Shown one piece after another: positions 47,556-58,465 of a DNA stretch of 64,000 nt. Both the position numbers and the translations under genes were made by a program. Under the pieces are notes generated by a model. It ran no database searches. It worked only from the letters and a program-made list of their open reading frames with translations, and was not told the origin of the DNA. The stretch covers positions 7,812,001-7,876,000 of the forward strand of contig OW051472.1 of NCBI GenBank assembly GCA_932521025.1, in the 5' to 3' direction. This stretch comes from Oscheius onirici (Eukaryota > Nematoda > Chromadorea > Rhabditida > Rhabditidae). The first letter of the stretch is position 1, and the number at the start of each line of letters is the position of its first letter.

Positions 47556-48801
47556 ATGGCTCTTCCCTCGAAGCCCAGCGACATCGTCTTCCTGCTGGTA
47601 GCTGGAATCTTCTTCCAGCTGCTCATGTCCAAGATGGACGAGATGCTGAAGGCGATTCGAGAAATTCGCTGTCGTCAGGTCGTCACGTGAGTTTCTTTTC
47701 CTTATTTCATATGTGACTGACAGGTATTAGAACAGAAAATAGTGACTATCCTTTCTATGACTTTCGCGTCTTTCTCAACGTTTGCATAGTTTTTCAAGCC
47801 TTTCACTGCCTGTGTTGAAGAGCAACTCTCCAACCTTGAGCGTAAATTTGCATTTTCTTTGGATGCACACTTTCAATCACAAAACTTCAATTCAAGTTCA
47901 ATTTTTTTTTGCCAGATTGTCAAGTGAGTTCATTTTCTTTTTTTTCATATGTGACCGACAGGTATTAGAAGAGAATAATGTCGACAAAATGTTTCCTTCT
48001 GGATACTTTCTTTCGTCTTTTCCGACTCTTGCATAATTTTTCGAGCCTTTCACTGCCTGTGTTGAGGAGGAGCAACTGTCCAACCTTGCTGAAGAGCGGA
48101 AATTTGCTTAAAAAGTGCTTCTGCTCCAAAACAGGCGAAGAAGTTGGGTTTGCGCTACCACGACAAACTTTTGCACAAAAATCTGTTTTGAACAAAAAAA
48201 AGTATTCGATTGAAAAGTTTTGTGAACAATTTCAATAGTTGAAAAGTTGCTGTTGTTTTAATAGTTTTTGAAGTTTTGTTCAATAAACTTGCGAAAAAGT
48301 TTCGAAATAGTTCAATTGACAACAGCTTGCCATAGTAGGATGGCGTGAGTTTCGCTTTCTTTTAAATCCTACTGCACACCTATCTTCCAGGGAGAACAAC
48401 TTCAGCAACTACAGATATATCAATCTGGACCAGCGCAGTCTCGGAAAGAAAGGAAAGAAGTCATCGAGCAAGGGCGAGAGGAAGCTGAAGAAGCCGAGAA
48501 AGGTTCTCAGCACCAAAAGAAAGCTGGTGCTCACCAAGAAGAGACTGAAGGCCAAGAAGATTGGTGGGATGGGAGTCGTGGAACCACCAAGCCGAAGGCT
48601 CAGCCGATGCCTACCGCGGACCTCAAGCAAGTCGGCAATATCCACAAGGAGATGACTCAGGAACAGCTCGAGCTTCTTCTCAGCCACGGCCACGTCCAGC
48701 GCCAGCTTGTACTGAAGAAGGTCAACAATCTCGACGAGGATGCCACTCAATCTGATGAAGAATCGACCGACGTCACCGCTCATGAGATCGATCGCAAGTG
48801 A
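47556..48801 (+). CDS. unknown one-TM protein with basic tail and a frame change in exon 2
   Basis: Exon 1 (47556-47687) encodes MALPSKPSDIVFLLVAGIFF followed by QLLMSKMDEMLKAIREIRC, one hydrophobic segment near the N-terminus. After a 703-base intron, exon 2 starts at 48391 in the frame ENNFSNYRYINLDQRSLGKK, very Lys-rich. The C/G-ending codon bias shows this frame is used up to about 48575, after which the bias moves to another frame that ends at 48801 (MTQEQLELLLSHGHVQRQLV, then TDVTAHEIDRK). A 65-base GT-AG stretch from about 48528 to 48592 would join the two frames if removed. If it is retained, translation stops near 48654. I do not recognise the family. AATAATAAA follows at about 48807. 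Confidence 0.55.
47686..48110 (+). repeat. imperfect tandem duplication in an intron
   Basis: Two successive units of about 235 bases start at the exon-1 donor (47686) and at 47921. Both begin GTGAGTTTC/GTGAGTTCA and contain TTTCATATGTGAC-GACAGGTATTAGAA, CTTTCACTGCCTGTGTTGA and GCAACT-TCCAACCTTG. The second unit repeats the donor-like GTGAGT, suggesting duplication of the exon edge. Confidence 0.75.
48181..48281 (+). repeat. dispersed 100-bp repeat, copy 2
   Basis: This is the partner of 44588-44687, lying in the same intron just 5' of exon 2 of the one-TM gene. Confidence 0.65.
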
Positions 48802-49821
48802 TCAAAATAATAAATTGTGCCTGCCATATATTTCCTCTTTTTCAAACCTCCCTCAATACTCCTCCTTTGTTTTCCTTAGCCAGGGTGTCTGGCTAGTTCT
48901 GTAGTCTCCCAATCCTGGCCTCCAGTAGCCGGACCTCGGGCCTATCTGATGAGTTCCCACTGTGGTTCAGGAGGCCAGCAGATATCTGTGTAATAGGCTA
49001 AGAAACGAAACACCGGTGAAAAAACGACGTGATTAAATGTTTTGAAAACTGTGGATGTGAAGGTTTAACAAGCCTGTAACTCATAAGATAACTCTGAATG
49101 TGTATTTTTTTATCACCGCGTTTCTAGAGCAGCTTAAAAGTCTAAAACCAGAAGAAAATGGCCGAGGGAAGAAAATACTTAATTTTGACAATATGAATAC
49201 TCAGTTTTTAAAGAACAGAATTGGTTCATATTCAAACAATTTGAGGCTTCGTTGACCACGTAACACTTGTTAAAAAGAGGTGCAAAGCCTTCTGGAAAGA
49301 ACTTATTGTTATCCTGCACAATGGAGAGTCTTTGAACACTTGGTGTGACCCGGACGTATCAGCTGAGACCAGAGTACACGGGTCGTCGCCTCAGTTTTCC
49401 CTTGCACTTTGTTTTCACGTCTCTTTGTTACACCGCCACCTTCTGTCTGACCAGAACTATTTTACTCTTTTTAGCTTCTCCCAAAACCACTGAATAGATC
49501 TATTTCTCCCTTGTATTTACTGTCTGCATTTTTCCGTTTCTCGTTCCATTTAACAAAACTGACGATGGAGAAACTTCCCAAATGGTCCATATGTCCGCCA
49601 GCCATATCTCTCTCCCACGTGCGTCCTCGTGTTTGCCTCTCGTTCAGAACTTTTTCCAACAAGCAATAAAAACAACATTTGTCAATACTTCAGCTGTTTT
49701 TAAAGAAAACCTTTGAACAGAAAGTAATTAGTGGACAATAAAATTCCTCGAGTCATTAAAGGCCGTCGACAGTACTACTAAAAGGTTTGTAACTTTCTCG
49801 TCTCCTGTAGAAAGCTCCTAG
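48802..49821. other. intergenic region
   Basis: No coding exon is seen. After the upstream gene's poly(A) signal come pyrimidine-rich tracts. This holds the promoter and 5' leader of the ADP/ATP carrier. No motif is claimed. Confidence 0.4.
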
Positions 49822-50849
49822 ATGAAAGAGGAGAAGCACGGAGGACTGGGCAAATTCACGAAGGAGTTTGTCGCTGGCGGAGGTTCAGCTGCCCTGGCTC
49901 GTACGATCACAGCTCCAATAGATCGGGTCAAGCTGCTTCTTCAGCTGCAACACGCTCAACAGACGATAGCTGTCGACAAACGCTACAATGGGATCGTCGA
50001 CTGTTTCGTCAGAGTCTTCAAAGAGCAGGGTCTGATGTCCTTCTTCAGAGGGTAAATCCGTTTCAAAAACCTTTAGAATGATGTTTTGTTAGAAATTCAG
50101 TGAATGTAGCGAGAATTGCCCCACAACAGGCCTTCAACTTTGCATTCAAGGTATTTTGCGAGTTTGACCAAAACAAAAGACCTGCCAGGACTCGTATCAA
50201 AAAATATTCCTGTCCGGAGTGGATAAAGACAAGCAGTTGATGCGGTACTTTGTTGGAAATCTGGCTTCTGGAGGAATGGCCGGAGCGACTTCTCTCATGA
50301 TTATCTATCCTCTCGACTTTGCTCGTACACGACTGGCTACCGACATCGGAAAAGATCTGGTGAATCGCGAATTCACCGGCTTCGTCGACTGCACAAAGTA
50401 AGACTTTTCAAGATATCTTAAAAAGAACTGAACTTAGGAAGATTGTCAAAAGTGATGGAGTACGTGGACTGTACAGAGGCTTTGGCAGTTCCGTCCAAGG
50501 CATCATAATCTATCGTGGCTGCTACTTTGGCCTGTTTGATACCATCACAGGAACCATCGTGGACGACAAGAAGAAACTCAACTTTTTGGCCAACTGGGTC
50601 ATCGGACAATTCGTCGTTGTGAGCTCCGGTCTAGTCTGTTACCCGTGGGATACGGTCAGGAGACGAATGATGATGCAGAGTGGAAGAGAAAACTTTCTCT
50701 ACAAGAACACACTCGACTGCTGGAAGAGAGTCTATCTGGACGAGGGCGGATTCAGAGCTTTCTACAAAGGAGCCCTTTCGAACGTTTTCCGAGGCATTGG
50801 ATCCGCACTGGTCTTTGCCTTCTACGCCGAAGTCAAGAAGGTTCTGTGA
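49822..50849 (+). CDS. mitochondrial ADP/ATP carrier (adenine nucleotide translocase)
   Basis: Four exons encode about 300 residues in three mitochondrial-carrier repeats. Repeat 1 has [20 protein letters not shown] followed by VKLLLQ. Repeat 2 has [20 protein letters not shown] followed by FARTRLA. Repeat 3 has [20 protein letters not shown] followed by MQSG. The RRRMMM signature defines ADP/ATP carriers. It exchanges ADP and ATP across the inner mitochondrial membrane. The Px[DE]xx[RK] gates are intact in all three repeats (PIDRVK, PLDFAR, PWDTVR). In repeat 1 the usual APIERVK is APIDRVK. The start at 49822 gives the normal length. Confidence 0.96.
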
Positions 50850-50986
50850 GAAGCTGAAGAACGGAAAGAGATTGATCTCAACACTCAAACGAACGACAAA
50901 TGAAGGTGTGTTCGTAAAGTCTCTTTATATAAACAAATGTACAAACAAACAAAAACTGAAATAGGGCGATCGGGTCGAATCGTTCT

Positions 50987-52043
50987 CTAGACGGATCTCT
51001 TGGACTTGTTCATGTAACGGTATTTCAAGCAGCAAGTCTGTGAGGCGCACTGTCTATGAGTTGGAGGGCAAGCGCAGGCGGAAGTGGCTGTAGAGGAACA
51101 GCTGATGGTAGCAGGACCATATTGAGTCATCTGAGCAGGGGCAGAAGCCTGGCAGCTGCTAGAACAGCTCGGCTGACAAGCGGGAGCACACTGAACGGGA
51201 GGCTGGTAGACGTTGGCTGGAACAGTGACTGGAGCCATCTGACAGCTGGAACATCCAATTGGAGCGAGAGTAGGAGCCTGTTGGCAGCAGGGAGACTGCT
51301 GAATAGGCTGAGGGCATGGGTCACAGGCCGGTTGAGCTTGGGGACAGCAAGGAGATTGTTGGACGGGTTGAGGGCAAGGATCACAGGCCGGAGCCTGAGG
51401 ACAGCACGATGGCTGTTGCTGTTGAACAGTCATCTGAACATCGACACAGATGGTACATCCTACTTGGGGAGCAGCTAAACGAATTTCATGAGTTAGCAAG
51501 AGAGAAACGATACCTTGTTGACAACAGGGAGCCTGCTGAACGGGCTGAGGACACGGGTCACAGGCTGGTTGAGCAGGTTGACAGCAAGGAGACTGTTGAA
51601 CTGGCTGACAGTCACAGGCTGGTGCTTGTGGAGGGCAAGGACAGGCGGGAGCCGCCTAAATTCAAAAACTAGTATATATTTATATAAAAGTCACCTGAAC
51701 ACAGCAAGGGTTCTGCTGAGCGGGCTGGCAGTCGCAAGCCGGCTGAGGACAGGGGTTACAGGCCGGCTGTTGGACCTGGGGACAGGGACAGTCCTGGATT
51801 TGGATCATTTCGACCGAAATACAGGGACATGAGGGAGCTGGAGCAGCCTGAAACAAAATATTCTTGAGAGGGGGAAAGAAGTTATATACCTGAGGACAAC
51901 ATGGAGACTGTTGGACTTGAGGACAACAGGCCTGACGCTTCTCACGGAGAGGAACACTTAGAGCCTAAAGAAAGGTCAAAAAGAGGAGAAAACAATCTAA
52001 CCAAAGCTGCCAAAGCGGTTACGAGAAGACTCTTGCGGAACAT
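50987..52043 (-). CDS. secreted Cys/Pro/Gln-repeat structural protein
   Basis: The ATG at 52043 gives MFRKSLLVTALAAL, a signal peptide, followed by a likely processing site (REKRQ). The mature part is built of degenerate repeats of CCPQ-PACDPCPQPVQQSP type across about five exons. The final exon is less regular (CSSCQMAPVTVPANVYQPP, then CACPPTHRQC) and ends NKSKRSV at 50987. The composition suggests a disulfide- or transglutaminase-cross-linked matrix, cuticle or eggshell protein. No catalytic domain is present. The family is not identified. Confidence 0.7.
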
Positions 52044-52596
52044 GCCGAGCTGTTGCTGCCTGAGCAAGCGGCACACTCCGCTGTTATATACGCTATCCGC
52101 CAACCGGAAAACACACGCGGCAGCTTCTTACGTGACCCGCGCGTGCAACCCAACAGCAAACCGTGCGTCACCCTTTTTGCAAAAAAAGTATACTGTTCAA
52201 AAGTGCAGTCTTTTCAAAATGCTCTTCTTCATTCTGAAGATTTATGGAAATAGTTCAGTTATCGAAGAAGTTCAAGACTTTCTTACATTCATAATTGGTC
52301 TTTTCATGTCTAGAAGGACGAATTTTTTCATTGCTGTCCCGTTTGGTATTCCATCTTCAGAATGATCACCCTTTCCCAACCCGACCTCTGTCGCATATGA
52401 ACTGCCGGAGCTGCAACAGAGTCGAGCAAACAGATTAGTGTCGCAATTGGAACTAGTTGTCTGGAAGATTCAAAACCCCTAACTGGTTAGTGAGTGAGGA
52501 ACACCGAGAATAGAAGAACAAATAAGGGCACCAACTTGACCCAGATCCAGCTTTAAATCCTTCCAAAACAGTAGTCACGCGCTTCTTTCTCTCTCG
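52044..52596. other. intergenic region between divergent secreted-protein genes
   Basis: No exon is recognised. It separates the start of the Cys/Pro/Gln gene (minus, 52043) from the start of the Gly/Cys-rich gene (plus, 52597), and so may hold both promoters. Confidence 0.4.
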
Positions 52597-53301
52597 ATGA
52601 GATATTTCGTGCTTATCTTCATTTTTACCCTCAATCAGACGGAAGGAGATGAAGTCACCACAACTGTAAGTCTTACGGGCGTGAACAGGGGGCCTAAGGG
52701 CGAATGTCAACAATGTCCGGTCCGTCTACAACGTGGGGAGAGAGAGAGTATCTGCCAGTATTTGCCGCCAAGAGTAGATCTTCCTGATCGACTAGCCGGA
52801 TCCACCCGAGCCGATATTCCGGAAGAGAACACTTGATCGGCTCCCGCCTGGCTAGGTTGTAGAACATGTTTGTTCGACACGCGTATTCAATGCCAAGTTT
52901 CAGGCAGTGTCCACACATGTTCGAGCCAAAAGACAATGGGGCGGATGCTGTGGAATGATGATGTCGATGTGTTGCGCTGCTCCAATGGTAACTCCGCATG
53001 ATTTTTATCAAAATGCATGTTAAGATACTGCCTCCACCAATTCCTCCTCCAATCATCATGCCGTCCTGTTGTGGCTGCTGTCTGCCGGTCTGCATGCCAA
53101 TGTGTATGAGAGGGTAAGTTCAGTTCAAAGTGCAAAAAAAATTGTTTCAGAGGATGTGGTTGCGGTGGAGGAATGGGTGGGTTTGGATTCGGAGGCGGAT
53201 TTGGCTTTGGCGGTGGATTCGGAGGTTTCGGGAGGAAGAAGAGAGAAGCCTTGCTTCGAGCCAACACTGCTCCAGCACTTCGAATCACTTGGAAACAATA
53301 A
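52597..53301 (+). CDS. small secreted Cys- and Gly-rich protein
   Basis: The first exon (52597-52665) gives a signal peptide (MRYFVLIFIFTLNQTEGDEV). The later exons (about 53020-53112 and 53151-53301) give PPPIPPPIIMPSCCGCCLPV then CMPMCMRG, then CGCGGGMGGFGFGGGFGFGG and FGRKKREALLRANTAPALR. Proline, cysteine, glycine and a dibasic site (RKKR) follow one another. It may be a matrix protein or a processed peptide precursor. The join between the first exon and the later ones is inferred. It ends one base before the stop codon of the convergent receptor gene. Confidence 0.55.
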
Positions 53302-53302
53302 A

Positions 53303-55127
53303 TTATTTATTGACCGAAGCGTACTTCCACTTCAGAAACCCGATGAAATTGATTCCAAATGAGAAGAAAATGAACAAAACTATGAACAAAATGAGAAAGA
53401 TTCTTTCGACTACTGCTGCTAGCCAATCAAATTCCAATTGAGCTAGTGTTCGTAGATTCGAAGGCGAGGGAGGTTCCAGACTATCGATACTGTCTCTCTG
53501 TTGCGAAGGGTCTGGTGCTTTGTCAGACCTTGTGCCTAAATGAAAAGATAAAGGGACAGACATTATACGAACCTGTAGAGTAGTAGTTGGAAATGGACGA
53601 TTTCTTTTCCGTCTCTTCCGTCTTTTTTGCCTGTTCCTTTGCCGCATCTACCAGCTTATACCAAAGGGTTCTTCTTGAGCGACTCTGTTGCGCCTTCTTC
53701 TGTTTCTCTTCCTAAAAACGGGGGAGTCATTAACAAGAGTAAGAACAACATACATAGGCTTTCCTCGCATACGCTTGTCTCATAAGCAGTGGCATTTCCA
53801 TCTGAACCAGCTTGGCAATCAGTTGAGCCCAACTCATAATCGTGGGATTGGGAAAGTTTCCAATGAGTCCTTTCTTCTGAACCAAAATTACCATGGACGA
53901 GCAGACAGTTCCCAAAGAAATTAGGAGAATCATCGACGTGTAGAACCAGCCTTACATTATTTTGGTTTTTAAAAGAGTTAGAGACTACCGATAAGAATGA
54001 AAGAAGACGTAGATGGAATTCTATCGGCGACCATGAAAACGAGGATGCTCATGGATAAAAGAGTCGTGATCCCGAGCGTGATCTTTTCTTCTCGAAGATC
54101 ATTGATCGAGGGCGAGCTAAATAAAATTGTTGACGACTCTTTTACCGACCTGAAGAACCCGAGGATCGCAATAAACGTTATGAGAGAGGTTGGAAGAATG
54201 AGCGAAATTATGTAGTAGAGAGGCTTGCGCTGAACATACAGACGGAATTCGAGGATCGTGTAGTTGTTCGGACAACACTCGTACTTGTGCTCTTGTCTTT
54301 CCACTGAAATTGTTCTCTTTACGGCTAATATGATTCAAACCCGAAGTGGAAATGATCTCCCATCCCTCGTTCTCTATGCAGTTACCAGTTCCTATACCAA
54401 ACTCGGGATTGTGAGGCACGTAGTCTATCAAAGTCTTGTCGTGTGTCCAACTTCCGAAAATGAGCGAGCATCTCTAAAAATGAATGTGATTCTGGAGGAA
54501 GAGAACAAACCTGTAAGTCGAAAGGAAAGAATCGTAGGTCCAGACTGCAAGTCTGCTTGTAAATGGCCGGGTACAGTAACTCGACCAGGGATCCTTTCTG
54601 TTTTCCGCGCGTTATCAGCTTTGCACTCATCATCCGCTTGGTCTGACTATCGTCCATTACCAACGAATTGTAGAGAGTAGTATCCGGCAACCAGATCTTC
54701 TCGGAAGGAACAAGAATCTCAGTCAAATTGGCATGTTCTTCTTGATTCCAGCCGATTAGATTGTCTACCCAACGTTCCACCGTCCAGGCATTTATCAAGA
54801 GAAACTTTTGAGGCTCGTTCTGAATCGGGCTTAGATTGGAACAACTCCTGCTTACAATCTCAATAATCTGATACAGTTCTAGTGAAAAATTGACCACGAT
54901 TGGTTTGTCTCTGATCCGTTTTGGAACAAAGCCACGATCATATCTGGAATGCTAAAAGTTCAGAAAAGTGAAAACGGAACCTCTTGAAAATCTCGTTGGC
55001 AACAATATAATGGACGGGGGTCTCGGTAGTATAATTTGTTCCTCCTAAATTTGTTTCTGAACGCAAACAACAAAAACTAACCAAAAACTGTTCCTAGAAG
55101 AATTGAAAAGAGTAGGGAAAAGAGCAT
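53303..55127 (-). CDS. nicotinic acetylcholine receptor alpha subunit, DEG-3-like
   Basis: A signal peptide starts at 55127 (MLFSLLFSILLGTVFG). The ligand-binding domain has IWLPDTTLYNSLV, a 13-residue Cys loop (CSLDLRFFPFDLQVC) and, in loop C, vicinal cysteines (YECCPNNYTI), which mark an alpha subunit. TM1 follows VQRKPLYYIISLILP, TM2 is EEKITLGITTLLSMSILVFM, and TM3 includes FYTSMILLISLGTVCSSMV. The cytoplasmic loop is Lys/Ser-rich (KKGLIGNFPNPTIMSW, ARKAYEEKQ). TM4 is near IFLILFIVLFIFFSFG, with the stop at 53303. TM2 wording (TLGITTLLSMS, ADRIPSTS) resembles the DEG-3/DES-2 group of nematode receptors. Ligand is not predicted beyond acetylcholine or choline by family. Confidence 0.9.
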
Positions 55128-55762
55128 ATTTCACATGGTAACTGAGTCCGGATGTCCGACTCGCTGCAACCGCGACTAAAACACCACAAGCCAACACGTG
55201 TTTTTCTAGCTAAAGAGCCAGTGGATAGTCAGCTGAGGGTCGAGGTTACACCGATTGACAAGAGGTGTAACAAATGAACGTCTTCATCCGTCTGCCATTC
55301 TCGTTTTCGGCACTCGAAGCCAGTCAAACAGCCACTCAGTTGGATAATGAAAAACAGCAGTTCCTATGACATCTTAAGGCCTCTTTTCAGATCAAAGCTC
55401 GCTGATCCGGTCTCTTGTCAGAAGCTCGCTGAAGCAAGTCGTCTTCTTGGTTTGCAGTGTCATATTAATCGTTGTCAATCCAACAAATTATATGTTTCAG
55501 AGCTGAGTCATGACACTATGAACTCGGGGAGAGACCTATGACCTCCATCGACTCTAATCTCTCTGTCGTGTAGACTCTTGTGATAAACTAGTTATAAAGC
55601 CCAGACGTTTCTTATTCCTTGAAGGAACCAGTAGTTCTTTCAGAACTTGAGAATAGTTATCGATTGTTCTGTCCAGGCGACGCGTTTTTTACTATCCTTG
55701 TTTTGAAATCGATTATAGACTTCCGAACCTCTTTTTGTTCAATAGATACATCTGATTTCTCA
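55128..55762. other. intergenic region, no supported gene
   Basis: Only short open stretches occur (for example 55347-55541). There is no splice-consistent coding exon. It separates the divergent receptor gene from the unknown plus-strand exons. Confidence 0.35.
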
Positions 55763-57093
55763 ATGGCTTTGGAGGAGTTTTGGATGGACAGTGATGTTCA
55801 CATTTACAAGGTAAGATATCTCTCATATCTTAAAGATTTGATACAGCTCAGTGACGAAGAGTTTAAAGGGAAGAGAGGCTATTTGGCTTCCCAGTTGGAT
55901 ACCATAACATATGATACTTCCTGAGAAACCAGTATTTGGATGTTCTTATTAAACGAGACGGATATTCTCTTCAACTACCAGAATCGGTCAATTTGCACGA
56001 AATCTCTGGGAAGGACTGTCTAGCCGTCTTCGCAAAGGTATTTTGCCTGAATTTCGTTGTTAAGGCCAAGTTCAGATGCATTCTCGAACCTTCGTCCGAG
56101 CAATAAGACTCAACAAAAATATCAATCAGCTTCTAAGCAAATTCTTAACAAGTTTCAGTATTCGGATCAGTCGGGGAAGCCTCAAGATGTACCCGGAGCA
56201 AGACGACCAAGTGAGTTTTGACTCAAAACTTTTTCTTTAATGTACCGATTCCAGGCTACAAAAATTCAGCTTGAGCAAACAATTCCATTTTGGAGCTGTG
56301 ATTCAGTTGTAACCTTACATCAGATTGTGGATCCCACTTCCATTCAACTATTTACCAGTCGGCAGTTAGGATGGAAAGTCGTGTCGTTCCCTACTGAGCA
56401 GAATGAAATGGCCATTTACGACTCTTAGAATAGACTGGGAAGGATTTGTTAAAGAAAACACAAGGTCACAAGTAAAGTCTTGGATGGTAGGCCGCAAAAT
56501 CTATGGCACAAAATCTTTCTACGATTGGGAGAAAGCCAAGGCAATGGTTAGTTTTTTCAGAAGAAGTTTCGAATATGCATTTCAGAAGATAAACTCGATC
56601 TTTGTTAAATACTTTGCGGAAGTACCTAGCGATATGGAAGACCTTCTGAAATACTTTGAAGATACTGTATATTTCGACAACCTGAGCTCATAATCAGTGG
56701 AAACGATTGCTCAAGTCATTGAGGTTGTTTACAAAAATAGTCTCGGAAACAGACACATTGTTTCAGAAATGGCGAACAGGGAGCTGGAATTTCAAAACAA
56801 CTATGTTTTGTACAAGCATCAGAAATTCAGCAGAGGCTGCTTTGAGCCAAGCAATCTCCGGACAGCGCACTACAATTTATATGCGGCAGTCTCTGCCTGA
56901 CCTGAGTCGTTTGCACACCATTCTAGTCGGTAACCCGGAAAATATCTTTCTTGCTCTCGTACTGGATGTAAGACGATGCGGAACATGTTTCCTCTACTGT
57001 CACTCAAGCATTCGCACGTTGCATGATCTGCTTTTGTGTGATATAATTCTCATGTCGACTGCTCACCAATCTCCATTAGACTATCTCTCTTAG
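55763..57093 (+). CDS. unrecognised multi-exon gene or decaying copy
   Basis: Spliced-looking exons follow an ATG at 55763: MALEEFWMDSDVHIYK; LSDEEFKGKRGYLASQL; YLDVLIKRDGYSLQLPESVN; MHSRTFVRAIRLNKNINQLL; IQLEQTIPFWSCDSVVTLHQ; IDWEGFVKENTRSQVKSWMV; INSIFVKYFAEVPSDMEDLL; and to 57093 LHTILVGNPENIFLALVLD. Donors and acceptors are mostly good, but the frame breaks twice (stop at about 55921 and a frame change near 56400), so it may be a pseudogene or my splicing may be wrong. No known domain is visible. Confidence 0.35.
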
Positions 57094-57272
57094 ACACATC
57101 TCTGGTATACACGTTGGTCTTGGTTTTCTCTGCCGTTTACTGAAATCGCGCCGAGACTCGGGGGGAATTTTCAAAATTCAAAAGTTCGAATTCTTGGACG
57201 AGGTTTTCATTTTTCTTTCATCTTTTCTCTACTTCATTTTTACTGTATTCAGTTGTTATTTTAGGGCAAACG

Positions 57273-57591
57273 ATGCTGAACTTGTCCGGAATAAGGCCAG
57301 CTAGGCCATCAGATGACGACGACGGCGCTGAAGTGGATAATTGGCTGCTGGAGGACAACAATGTAGAACGCGGTGATACGGAAAGTATTTTCCGTGAATG
57401 TCAGTTTTTCCTCCTTTTATTGAAAGAAAATGGTTTTTAGTAGGAGAGACCATCAATTCGGACTTCCATTCAACGTTGCTCGACCTCAAAAATGCTCCAG
57501 AACTCGATATTTGGCCGGAACTTTACCATGTTTGTTTTATTATGATTTCTCCTCTAATTTTAACCAATAGAATTCCCTAAGTAGACTTTTC
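57273..57591 (+). CDS. unrecognised short gene fragment ending at a transposon
   Basis: The ATG at 57273 gives MLNLSGIRPARPSDDDDGAE then VDNWLLEDNNVERGDTESIF. A 38-base intron then leads to GETINSDFHSTLLDLKNAPE and LDIWPELYH. A possible third exon runs directly into the inverted-repeat element at 57592. It may be cut by that insertion. The family is unknown. Confidence 0.35.
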
Positions 57592-58457
57592 GGTTCTTGT
57601 GCACTTTAGCCGGCCCATAGAATTTTATCCGGCACAAAGTATTTTAACCGGCCCATCGCATTTTGACCGTCCCATCGCAGACTAACCGGCCCATCGTAGA
57701 TTTTGGTTTTCTACCCACTAAACTGTGCTTTAGTTTTTTTTAACTATATTCTGGGTTTCGGGCCGTCATGAATTTGATCGAGTATCGTTGTGGGAGCAGA
57801 CTTTGGGGCTCGTCGATGACGACGATGGTGTCGATGACGGAGGTTGCAGTCAGCTTCTCCGTGATGGCAATGATGTCGTTTTCCCGACCTCCAACATTTC
57901 ATAATAGATGTCTTTGACCAAGTCAGCAGTTATGTTTTCATACGTTAACTGCTCCTCTGAAAGTAAATGGTAAAAAAACTAACAGTAATAACAGGATTCA
58001 TTTACTGTTCCATATACTGATCACTCACTGGCAGGTTTGAAAGGGACCGTGGTCATGGCTGCCGTCGTAGTAGTAGCTGCGGTAGTAGACTCTTCGGGCT
58101 CAGAAGAGTTCACTTCTTCAGTCTCATCTTCTTCTTCCTCATAGTCTTCAGAGGGAACTTCACTGTCCCACTCCGATGGACTGGCTTCGTCAAGGTCTCT
58201 TTGAGTGTCTCTGTCTTTCTTGATCTCTCTCTCACACTCTCTAGCTCTCTCTAACTTTCTCATGAACCAATTCTCTTGGTCCATAATGCGTCTCTCATAG
58301 TTAGTATGTGTATCCGCTGTGGTTTGGAACACCTGCGAGACTTCAACCAGACACTCTTCAAAATAGAATTGTGAAAATAGAAGCAATCTGCGATGGGCCA
58401 GTTAAAATACTTTGGGCCGGTTAATCTGCGATGGGCCGGCTAAAGTGCACCAGAACC
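57592..58457. mobile_element. 866-bp inverted-repeat DNA element with 8-bp target duplication
   Basis: About 73-base terminal inverted repeats (GGTTCTTGTGCACTTTAGCC left; GGTTCTGGTGCACTTTAGCC right, read inward) match at close to 88%. They contain internal repeats of the unit CCGGCCCATCGCA. GACTTTTC is duplicated at 57584-57591 and 58458-58465. An 8-bp duplication with ends starting GG fits the Merlin, hAT, P or MULE-like classes; I cannot choose. The interior holds a minus-strand frame (58021 to about 58386) encoding a charged helix and a Thr-rich acidic tail (NYERRIMDQENWFMRKLERA, then EEEEDETEEVNSSEPEE), possibly a captured host exon rather than a transposase. Confidence 0.85.
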
Positions 58458-58465
58458 GACTTTTC

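Noticed and set aside
50987-51499. Cys-rich protein read as a toxin or keratin-associated protein
   Set aside because: The repeats are Pro/Gln-spaced CC pairs without any toxin framework; a structural secreted protein fits better.
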